A stretch of 8,828 nucleotides of DNA from Thermoplasmata archaeon (GTDB lineage Archaea > Thermoplasmatota > Thermoplasmata > WALJ01): contig JALSOU010000148.1 of assembly GCA_026986305.1 (NCBI GenBank), forward strand, positions 1-8,828. The letters run 5' to 3'. This document shows, in pieces, positions 1 through 5,114 of this stretch. Position numbers and translations under genes: made by a program. Below the pieces are notes generated by a model. That model had not been told where the DNA came from. It ran no database searches and worked only from the letters and a program-made list of their open reading frames with translations. Each line of letters opens with the position of its first letter. Within the stretch, counting starts at the first letter, position 1.

Positions 1-855
1 GCCTATGATCTTAACATCTCCAATAGGGTCAAATCCGTCAAGCTCGGCTAAAAGCTGCATCAATGTCCTCTGAACCTCTCTGTCGCCTGAGGTGGCAACA
101 TCCATCCTTCTGGCACCTATGGAATCAAGCTCATCTATGAAGACTATGCTCGGCGATTTCTCCCTAGCAAGGGCAAATAGCTCTCTGACAAGCCTCGCAC
201 CTTCTCCTATGTACTTCTGCACCAGCTCAGAACCTACGAATCTTATGAATGTGGCCTTTGTTTGGTGCGCAACAGCCTTTGCCAGCAAGGTTTTCCCTGT
301 GCCGGGAGGACCCACAAGGAGTACTCCTTTCGGAGGCTCTATACCAACCTTTTTATACAGTTCAGGGTTGAGAAGCGGATATTCCACAGCCTCCCTTATC
401 TCCCTCTTCTGCTCGTCCAAACCACCTATATCATCGTAGGTAATCTGAGGTTTCTCTATAATTTCGGCACCTATGACTATGGGGTCAACAGGCGGTGGAA
501 GTATGCTCATCACAGCCAGACTCTGCTTATTGAGTGCGGCTCTGGCGTCGGTCTTTATCATGTCAGGGTCTATGTACTCAGCCACTTCAACTATGAAATC
601 AGGCCCAGTGCTGCTCTTTATTATAACCCTGCCATCGGGAAGCTTCTCTCTGATGGTTCCTATTATCAGAGGAGGCTCTTTGAGCCTGTCAAGCTCTCTT
701 TTAAGCCTCTTTATCTCCTTCTGAAGCCTCATGAGCTCGCTTTCAAGATACCTGTTGGTATTTTCCAGCCTTATCTTCTCTTCAAGTATATCGGCTTTCT
801 CGTTTTCAAGCCTCGCAATCATCCTTTCTATCTCTTCTTTGCTAATTTCGTCCAT
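1..855 (-). CDS. pan: Proteasome-activating nucleotidase (PAN), N-terminal 285 codons, cut by window edge
   Basis: ATP-driven AAA+ unfoldase that forms a hexameric ring on the archaeal 20S proteasome, unfolds substrates and threads them in. Read on the minus strand from the ATG at 855-853, the first 285 residues are visible. Residues about 5-60 are a charged heptad-type coiled coil. The KEPPLIIGT segment (59-67) marks the coiled-coil/OB junction with the family's Pro-Pro, followed by an OB domain (about 63-125). The AAA+ domain begins near YDDIGGL (140-146), with Walker A GPPGTGKT (182-189), pore loop KYIGEG (214-219) and Walker B IVFIDE (237-242). The following [10 protein letters not shown] differs slightly from the commoner DEIDAI. 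Arginine fingers, sensor 2 and the C-terminal HbYX-type tail (about 110-140 residues) lie off the edge. GGAGG at 866-862 supports the start, with 6 nt spacing. The gene follows rpe by 71 bp but has its own TATA-like box. The coiled coil plus OB domain separates PAN from VAT/Cdc48-type ATPases. Confidence 0.96.
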   Translation of the reverse strand, partial: MDEISKEEIERMIARLENEKADILEEKIRLENTNRYLESELMRLQKEIKRLKRELDRLKEPPLIIGTIREKLPDGRVIIKSSTGPDFIVEVAEYIDPDMIKTDARAALNKQSLAVMSILPPPVDPIVIGAEIIEKPQITYDDIGGLDEQKREIREAVEYPLLNPELYKKVGIEPPKGVLLVGPPGTGKTLLAKAVAHQTKATFIRFVGSELVQKYIGEGARLVRELFALAREKSPSIVFIDELDSIGARRMDVATSGDREVQRTLMQLLAELDGFDPIGDVKIIG

Positions 856-861
856 TAATTG

Positions 862-905
862 CCTCCAGAGGAGATGTAGAGTGATACGATTCCCAGATAT
901 TTAAC
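862..905 (-). promoter_or_regulatory. PAN promoter: TATA-like box and Shine-Dalgarno site
   Basis: On the minus strand GTTAAATATC (905-896) resembles an archaeal TATA box. Its centre predicts transcription starting near 874, giving a leader of about 19 nt that contains GGAGG (866-862) 6 nt before the ATG. PAN can therefore be transcribed independently of the upstream feoA-rpe genes. The position is inferred from archaeal spacing rules. Confidence 0.55.
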
Positions 906-926
906 CTTTGCCTTCAAATCCATCCA

Positions 927-1589
927 TTATTTCTCAAAGCCCTCTATTATCCCTTTCAATCTCTCTATGTTTTTCCTCACATCTCCCTTGAACACGCCCG
1001 AGCCAGAGACAAGGATCTCCGCACCAGCTTTCAGGACATCCTCGGCGGTTTCCGTATTTATTCCACCATCAACCTGAATTCTCGTATCCAAGCCATTTTT
1101 TTCTATGTAATCTCTAAGAGCGCTTATCTTAGGAATCATCTCTCTAATGAATCTCTGCCCTCCGAAGCCGGGATGCACGGTCATAACCAGAACCATGTCT
1201 GCCTTTTCTAAATAGGGTAGGACCTTTTCAAGGGGCGTTTCAGGATTTAGGGATATTCCTGCTCTTATTCCCTCTTTAACCGCCATATCAAGGCATTTTT
1301 TAGATTCTTCCACCTCAACATGGCAGGTTATTCCGTCTGCCCCTGCATCTATGAACCTATCAAAATACCTTGCAGGGTGCGTGATCATAAGGTGGGCGTC
1401 AAAGAAAAGATCAGTTTCTTTTCTAAGGGATTTTATCACAGGAGGGCCGATGGTGATGTTAGGAACGAAGTGGCCGTCCATAACATCCAGATGTATCTCC
1501 TCTATTCCCATGTCTTCCAGTAAAGAGACCTCTTCAGCCAGCCTTGAAAAATCTGCGGAAAGTATGGATGGCGAGAGTATTCGCTTCAT
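927..1589 (-). CDS. rpe: Ribulose-phosphate 3-epimerase
   Basis: Interconverts D-ribulose 5-phosphate and D-xylulose 5-phosphate in the cytosolic non-oxidative pentose phosphate pathway. The 220-residue protein is the usual family length, a single (beta/alpha)8 barrel. Motifs appear in order: SPSILSADF (6-14), HLDVMDGHFVPN (33-44), DAHLM (64-68), TVHPGFGGQ (137-145), VDGGI (173-177) and the phosphate-gripping SGSGVF (195-200). The metal ligands H33, D35, H66 and D174 are all present; D35 and D174 are the acid/base pair. The start is fixed by the family's N-terminal SPSILSADF, although no convincing Shine-Dalgarno site precedes it. It lies 27 bp after feoA on the same strand, so readthrough from the feoA promoter is likely. 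E. coli Rpe is known to work with Fe(II), which makes the feoA link suggestive. RPE is patchily distributed in archaea, many of which make pentoses by the ribulose monophosphate route, so this gene implies a conventional pentose phosphate branch here. Confidence 0.96.
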   Translation of the reverse strand: MKRILSPSILSADFSRLAEEVSLLEDMGIEEIHLDVMDGHFVPNITIGPPVIKSLRKETDLFFDAHLMITHPARYFDRFIDAGADGITCHVEVEESKKCLDMAVKEGIRAGISLNPETPLEKVLPYLEKADMVLVMTVHPGFGGQRFIREMIPKISALRDYIEKNGLDTRIQVDGGINTETAEDVLKAGAEILVSGSGVFKGDVRKNIERLKGIIEGFEK

Positions 1590-1616
1590 GGTGGGAAATC
1601 AAAGCAGATATTATAG

Positions 1617-1853
1617 TTATCTATTTCTTGGCTCAACCATTATCTTCATAGCGACACCCCTCCCGATTCCTAGGGTAATGCCCCTTATTGAGACCATCAT
1701 TGGCCCATTTCTCTGGTTTTTTATCACTTTAACAGCGGTTCCGGGGACAAATCCCATGTCTGCTAGCTTCTGCATAAGCCTAGCTCCACCTCTGAAGCCA
1801 ACCACAACAGCTTCGGCGCCTTCCGTCAGGTTTGAAAGGGGAATCTGCACCAT
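1617..1853 (-). CDS. feoA: FeoA-family ferrous iron transport accessory protein
   Basis: Small cytoplasmic SH3-like beta-barrel protein of the FeoA family, which in bacteria and archaea assists the FeoB Fe(II) permease; some relatives form the C-terminal domain of DtxR-type regulators. The 78-residue length is typical. The signature regions are PLSNLTEGAEAVVVG (5-19), LADMGFVPG (30-38, the LxxMG..PG motif) and the closing GPMMVSIRGITLGIGRGVA stretch (about 50-68). There is no DNA-binding helix-turn-helix, so this is a stand-alone FeoA domain, not a repressor. GGAAGG (1866-1861) lies 7 nt before the ATG at 1853-1851. It is the first gene of a probable feoA-rpe unit. No feoB is adjacent on either side within the window, which is unusual for a transport partner; it could work with a distant FeoB or another partner. 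An iron-box-like palindrome overlaps its predicted transcription start. Confidence 0.9.
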   Translation of the reverse strand: MVQIPLSNLTEGAEAVVVGFRGGARLMQKLADMGFVPGTAVKVIKNQRNGPMMVSIRGITLGIGRGVAMKIMVEPRNR

Positions 1854-1868
1854 TTTTTGGCCTTCCTT

Positions 1869-1890
1869 ATTAAGTTAGCCACAACTAAAT
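1869..1890. promoter_or_regulatory. Candidate DtxR/IdeR-type iron operator upstream of feoA
   Basis: The 19-mer TTAAGTTAGCCACAACTAA (1870-1888, plus strand) matches the bacterial iron-box consensus TTAGGTTAGSCTAACCTAA at 15 of 19 positions by eye. It also forms a slightly wider dyad: ATTAAGTT (1869-1876), a 6-nt spacer and AACTAAAT (1883-1890), whose 8-nt arms pair at 7 positions. The site lies between the feoA TATA-like box (1894-1901) and its ribosome binding site, over the predicted start near 1871. A metal-bound repressor there would block polymerase. DtxR-family metalloregulators (MDR1, IdeR, SirR/Idr types) are established in Euryarchaeota. Binding is inferred. Confidence 0.55.
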
Positions 1891-1893
1891 TTC

Positions 1894-1901
1894 TTATTTA
1901 A
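1894..1901 (-). promoter_or_regulatory. TATA-like box for feoA(-rpe)
   Basis: On the minus strand GTTAAATAAG has its AT core TTAAATAA at 1901-1894. Its centre lies about 44 nt before the feoA ATG, predicting a start near 1871 and an 18-nt leader holding the GGAAGG ribosome binding site. It lies back to back with the plus-strand glycosyltransferase promoter, about 30 nt away. Confidence 0.55.
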
Positions 1902-1927
1902 CCCTTTTGACCGCTTCTAATCCAAAC

Positions 1928-1935
1928 ATATATAT
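1928..1935 (+). promoter_or_regulatory. TATA box for the glycosyltransferase-argF-aminotransferase operon
   Basis: ATATATAT (1928-1935), preceded by the A-rich CCAAAC that may serve as a BRE, is centred about 25-26 nt before the GTG at 1957. That is the archaeal TATA-to-start spacing, so the first base of the message would be the start codon itself. No Shine-Dalgarno sequence precedes the GTG, which agrees with leaderless initiation. Confidence 0.65.
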
Positions 1936-1956
1936 CCCCCATCAAAATGCCCGAGC

Positions 1957-2694
1957 GTGAAGATTTCTGTGATAATCCCCACCATGAACGAAGAGGAATC
2001 CATCGGTGAAGTCCTAGATGAGATACACAGCGCTCTGAAACCAACAGGATGGGATTATGAGATTCTCATGGTAGATACCAATTCAAAGGACAGAACCCGA
2101 GAGATAGGGAGGGAAAAGGGAGCTATAATCGTTGATGAGCCGAGAAGAGGCTACGGAAGGGCATATAAAACAGGCTTTGAAAGGGCTACTGGCGACATAA
2201 TAGTTACTCTCGATGGTGATACTACATATCCTGCGTATGACATTCCGAGGCTTGTTAATATCCTATTGAAGGAGAATCTGGATTTTATAACAACCGACAG
2301 GCTAAGCAACATGGAAAAAGGGGCGATGAGCTTCAAGCACAGGCTGGGAAACTGGATCCTTGCCAAGACAACAAATATTCTGTTCGGGTTGCATCTCAGA
2401 GATTCCCAGAGCGGTATGTGGGTTTTCAGGAGAGGGATTCTGAATAAGATAAAGCTCACCAGCGATGGCATGCCCCTCTCCGAGGAGATAAAGATAGAGG
2501 CTTTCAAAAAGGTAAGGGCGAAGGAAGTTCCCATAAAATACAGGCCCAGAAAAGGGGAAGTTAAGCTCAATTCGTGGAAGGACGGCAAGGAGAACCTGAA
2601 GTTCCTTTTCAGAAAGAAAAAGATGATGAAAGAGGAATTGAGCCTAGTAGAAGAAAAGCACTCTAAAGAGAAGGATAAGGAGGTTGAAAAATGA
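1957..2694 (+). CDS. Family 2 glycosyltransferase, DPM1/dolichyl-phosphate-sugar synthase-like
   Basis: GT-A fold glycosyltransferase predicted to move a sugar from a nucleotide-sugar to an acceptor such as dolichyl phosphate, at the cytoplasmic membrane face. The 245 residues show SVIIPTMNEEESI (4-16), the nucleotide-binding VDTNSKDRT (39-47), a divalent-metal DxD as DGDTTYP (86-92), and RDSQSGMWVFRRG (148-160), the acceptor-side QSG motif of polyprenyl-phosphate GT2 enzymes. No transmembrane helix follows the catalytic domain, so membrane contact would be peripheral. The last ~30 residues are a Lys/Glu-rich tail. The GTG start agrees with the MKISVIIPTMNE N-terminus and a TATA box 25 nt upstream; the nearby ATG at 1947 is out of frame. 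Its TGA overlaps the argF ATG by 4 bp, so the two are probably translated together, though no pathway link to arginine synthesis is evident. A role in protein N-glycosylation or lipid glycosylation is inferred; sugar and acceptor cannot be read from sequence. Confidence 0.88.
   Translation: MKISVIIPTMNEEESIGEVLDEIHSALKPTGWDYEILMVDTNSKDRTREIGREKGAIIVDEPRRGYGRAYKTGFERATGDIIVTLDGDTTYPAYDIPRLVNILLKENLDFITTDRLSNMEKGAMSFKHRLGNWILAKTTNILFGLHLRDSQSGMWVFRRGILNKIKLTSDGMPLSEEIKIEAFKKVRAKEVPIKYRPRKGEVKLNSWKDGKENLKFLFRKKKMMKEELSLVEEKHSKEKDKEVEK
2677..2684 (+). promoter_or_regulatory. Strong Shine-Dalgarno site for argF inside the upstream gene
   Basis: AAGGAGGT closely complements the archaeal 16S rRNA 3' end (AUCACCUCCU) and lies 6 nt before the argF ATG at 2691. 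It sits within the glycosyltransferase coding tail. With the ATGA overlap this suits translational coupling or independent strong initiation of argF. Confidence 0.8.
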
Positions 2695-3611
2695 AGAGAG
2701 ATGTAATATCCATGCTGGATGTGAAGGATGACCTCTTTGAGATACTGGATCTGGCAGCGGAGATAAAGAGGAAGCAGAAGGCTGGAGAGATATATGAGCC
2801 TTTGAAGAACAAGACCCTTGGAATGATATTTGAGAAGCCCAGCACCAGAACAAGGATATCCTTTGAGGTTGGAATGACTCAGTTAGGAGGACATGCCATA
2901 TATCTCAGCCCCAAGGACATGCAGATGGGAAGGGGAGAGACCGTGGCAGACACAGCCAGAGTTCTTTCAAGGTATGTTGATGCCATAATGTACAGGGCCT
3001 TCAGCCATGACATAATGCTTGAACTGGCTAAGAATGCTACTGTTCCTGTGATAAACGGGCTGGATGATGTTGAGCATCCGACCCAGATTCTGGCGGATTT
3101 GCTCACCATAAGGGAGCACAAAGGCGATTTCAAGGGCCTGAAATTCGTATATGTCGGCGATGGGAACAATGTTGCCAATTCCCTTGCCCTTGGTGCCGCC
3201 ATGGTTGGAATGGATTTCTACATAGCATGCCCTGAGGGATATGAGCCAAACGCATACATCTGGCAGAAAGCTAGGGAAATTGCGGCTGAAAACGGGTCAA
3301 AGATGGAAATACTTAGAAACCATGTTAAAGCTGTTAAGGATGCGGATGTTATCTACACAGATGTGGCAGTTTCAATGGGTCAGGAGGCAGAGGCAGAGGT
3401 AAGGGAGCGCATATTCAGGGCATATCAGGTGAATGAAGAGCTTGTCAGCCATGCCAAAGATGATTACATATTCATGCACTGCCTTCCTGCACACAGGGGA
3501 CATGAGGTAACAGATGGAGTTGTTGACAGCCCCAACTCAGTGGTCTTTGACGAGGCTGAAAACAGGCTCCATGCCCAGAAAGGGCTATTGGTGAAGCTGT
3601 TGGGAGAATGA
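2691..3611 (+). CDS. argF: Ornithine carbamoyltransferase
   Basis: Makes L-citrulline from L-ornithine and carbamoyl phosphate in arginine biosynthesis, as a cytosolic homotrimer or larger oligomer. The 306 residues match the family's usual 300-335. The carbamoyl-phosphate domain carries STRTR (51-55), MGRGET (79-84) and HPTQILAD (129-136). The ornithine domain carries GDGNNVANSL (156-165), the SMG loop in TDVAVSMGQE (223-232) and HCLPAHRG (263-270) with the catalytic Cys264. SMG and HCLPAHRG identify OTCase over aspartate carbamoyltransferase. One oddity is the position before the SMG loop that is usually Trp (DVWxSMG), which is Ala226 here. The gene is translationally coupled at both ends by 4-bp ATGA overlaps, with the glycosyltransferase upstream and the aminotransferase downstream. 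No other arg gene is in the window, and no arcA or carbamate kinase neighbour suggests the catabolic direction. Confidence 0.96.
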   Translation: MKRDVISMLDVKDDLFEILDLAAEIKRKQKAGEIYEPLKNKTLGMIFEKPSTRTRISFEVGMTQLGGHAIYLSPKDMQMGRGETVADTARVLSRYVDAIMYRAFSHDIMLELAKNATVPVINGLDDVEHPTQILADLLTIREHKGDFKGLKFVYVGDGNNVANSLALGAAMVGMDFYIACPEGYEPNAYIWQKAREIAAENGSKMEILRNHVKAVKDADVIYTDVAVSMGQEAEAEVRERIFRAYQVNEELVSHAKDDYIFMHCLPAHRGHEVTDGVVDSPNSVVFDEAENRLHAQKGLLVKLLGE

Positions 3612-4771
3612 AGCCGATATCCAGAAGAGCCAGAAGGATACCTCATTCGGCAACCCTCAGAATTCTGGAGCTCACCAGAAAGCTGAAAGAGCAGGGTCAG
3701 GACATAATCTCCCTCTCTGTGGGGGAGCCAGATTTCAAAACGCCCCAGCCAATAATAGATGCAGCAAAAGAAGCTCTGGATAAGGGAGAAACCCACTATG
3801 CACCTTCCCGTGGGCTTACGGAGCTGAGGGAAGAGATTGCGAGAAAGATGAGAGAGGAGAACAAGGTTCCTGCGGAGAAGGAGAACATATTGGTGACAAT
3901 AGCGAAGCACGGAATTTTCATGGTTTCCGAGGCCATACTGCAGCACGGCGATGAGGTAATAGTTCCAGATCCCGGTTGGGTCTCATACATTCCAATATCC
4001 ATATTCTCAGGAGCGCATTACATTCCACTCCCAGCTTATGAGCATGATGGTTTCGAGCCGTCCATAGAGCATCTTCAGGAGATAGTCAGCCAGAAAACCA
4101 AACTTCTGGTTCTGAACACTCCCTCAAACCCTACGGGTGCGGTTTATCACAAAAAAACCCTGAAAGCCATAGCTGACCTTGCAGAGGACTATGACTTCTA
4201 TGTTATGAGCGATGAGATATATGAGAAGCTCATATACGGCAGGAAGCACATAAGCATAGCATCCATAGGCAATATGTGGGAGCGCACCATAACTCTAAAC
4301 GGTTTTTCCAAGGCTTATGCCATGACCGGTTGGCGCATAGGCTGGATAACAGCCCCATCAAATCTCATAGATGTCTTTGACAAGATTCAGCAGCAGACAA
4401 TAACCTGCAATCCTCCATTCATACAGAGAGCGGCCATAGTTGCGCTCCGCGAAGGGAAACCCTATACAGAGAAGATGAGGAAGGAGTTCAACAGGCGAAG
4501 GATGGCAGCCATAGATCGCATAGGAGAGATGATGGTTCTGGATGCGTTCAAGCCTCAGGGTGCATTCTACATATTCGCAAAATACCAGACAGACATGAAT
4601 TCCTTTGAGGTTGTGGAGCATCTTTTGAGGGAATACGGTGTGGCAGTAACCCCCGGAGGCTCATTCGGAGTTCACGGAGAGGGATACATAAGGATATCCT
4701 ATGCAAACAGCATGGAGAAGATACTGGAAGGTCTTGACAGGATAGAAAAAGGCCTCAGCGCTCTTGAATAA
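3608..4771 (+). CDS. Class I PLP aminotransferase, aspartate/aromatic type
   Basis: Fold-type I pyridoxal-phosphate enzyme, probably exchanging amino groups between aspartate (or aromatic amino acids) and 2-oxoglutarate. The 387 residues are typical. Motifs: SVGEPDF (37-43), the PLP-phosphate segment VTIAKHGIF (96-104), LNTPSNPTG (169-177), SDEIYE (201-206) with Asp202 at the pyridine nitrogen, the Schiff-base Lys235 in NGFSKAYAMTGWRIGW, and substrate-carboxylate Arg362 in GYIRISYA. The 96-104 segment lacks one residue compared with the usual VTxGAKxA pattern. It starts with a 4-bp ATGA overlap on argF; GGGAG lies just before the ATG, closer than usual, so coupling probably carries ribosomes across. 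Placement after argF suggests amino-acid biosynthesis, but substrate specificity is not readable; it is not a class III acetylornithine aminotransferase. Its last 17 bp overlap the convergent rnp4 gene. Confidence 0.9.
   Translation: MKPISRRARRIPHSATLRILELTRKLKEQGQDIISLSVGEPDFKTPQPIIDAAKEALDKGETHYAPSRGLTELREEIARKMREENKVPAEKENILVTIAKHGIFMVSEAILQHGDEVIVPDPGWVSYIPISIFSGAHYIPLPAYEHDGFEPSIEHLQEIVSQKTKLLVLNTPSNPTGAVYHKKTLKAIADLAEDYDFYVMSDEIYEKLIYGRKHISIASIGNMWERTITLNGFSKAYAMTGWRIGWITAPSNLIDVFDKIQQQTITCNPPFIQRAAIVALREGKPYTEKMRKEFNRRRMAAIDRIGEMMVLDAFKPQGAFYIFAKYQTDMNSFEVVEHLLREYGVAVTPGGSFGVHGEGYIRISYANSMEKILEGLDRIEKGLSALE
4746..4750 (-). terminator. Oligo-T stop signal just after rnp4, inside the aminotransferase gene
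   Basis: On the minus strand the rnp4 TGA (4757-4755) is followed by GGCC and TTTTT (4750-4746). Archaeal polymerase can terminate at short U-tracts without a hairpin. The tract lies in the antisense of the aminotransferase C-terminal codons. It is short, so this is a modest call. Confidence 0.35.
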
Positions 4772-5114
4772 TCCCTTTCTTTTCTTTAATATACGGGTGC
4801 CTGTAAATGTTCCCGCAGTTCCTGCACCTCACAGTTATTTTTCCGTTGTTAAGGCGGTAATCAGCGGTGACTCCCGGAAGAAGGAAGGAATCGCATTTCC
4901 TGCAGTAGTACATCCTGTATCTTTTCGGAACCCTCACATTGTACCTCATTCCTATCTTTCTGGCCAGATGCACATACCTGTTTGCCCTTTCAAGTTTTCC
5001 GGAGAGCGCAGCCTTCTCAGCCAACTCAAAGAGTATCTCTATACGCTCCCTCGCAATCTGCACCATCTCCTTTGTCCTTCTGCCTTTCCTTCCTCTCCTG
5101 CGGAACTTAGCCAT
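4755..5114 (-). CDS. rnp4: RNase P protein component 4 (Rpp21/Rpr2 family)
   Basis: Protein subunit of archaeal RNase P, the ribonucleoprotein that cleaves the 5' leader from pre-tRNA; in characterised archaeal enzymes Rpp21 pairs with Rpp29 and contacts the specificity domain of the RNA. The 119 residues have a very basic N-terminus (residues 3-15), a helical region (about 16-57) with the ARERIEILFELA and AxRYVHLARKIGMRYN motifs, and a zinc ribbon with C71-x2-C74 and C97-x2-C100. A basic tail ends the protein. GAGGT lies 6 nt before the ATG. The start shares one base with the stop of the upstream hydrolase gene (TAATG), so the pair is likely translated together. It is the last gene of the tbp operon. 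Its 3' end overlaps the convergent aminotransferase gene by 17 bp, so that stretch codes for both proteins. Confidence 0.95.
   Translation of the reverse strand: MAKFRRRGRKGRRTKEMVQIARERIEILFELAEKAALSGKLERANRYVHLARKIGMRYNVRVPKRYRMYYCRKCDSFLLPGVTADYRLNNGKITVRCRNCGNIYRHPYIKEKKGIIQER
4776..4787 (+). terminator. T-rich putative terminator for the plus-strand operon, inside rnp4
   Basis: TTTCTTTTCTTT starts 4 nt after the aminotransferase stop codon and is a plausible hairpin-free archaeal terminator. On the other strand the same bases encode the Lys/Glu-rich end of Rnp4 (KEKK). The T-tracts are interrupted by C, so efficiency is uncertain. Confidence 0.4.

Noticed and set aside
237..252. [10 protein letters not shown] in place of DEIDAI after the PAN Walker B strand (residue numbers)
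   Set aside because: The catalytic Asp-Glu pair is intact and the changes are conservative, so I do not treat it as a functional anomaly.
92..858. Overlapping plus-strand open frames at 92-439, 262-858 and 473-724
   Set aside because: They lie antisense to PAN, whose minus-strand translation has every expected AAA+ motif. The plus-strand products have no recognisable motifs or start signals.
1351..1878. Long plus-strand frame of 175 codons across rpe and feoA
   Set aside because: Antisense shadow of two well-identified minus-strand genes; no motif or promoter of its own.
1947..2009. Short plus-strand reading frame from ATG 1947 overlapping the glycosyltransferase start
   Set aside because: It gives only about 20 residues, is out of frame with the glycosyltransferase, lacks a ribosome binding site and has a composition unlike a leader peptide. 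The GTG at 1957 explains the TATA spacing better.
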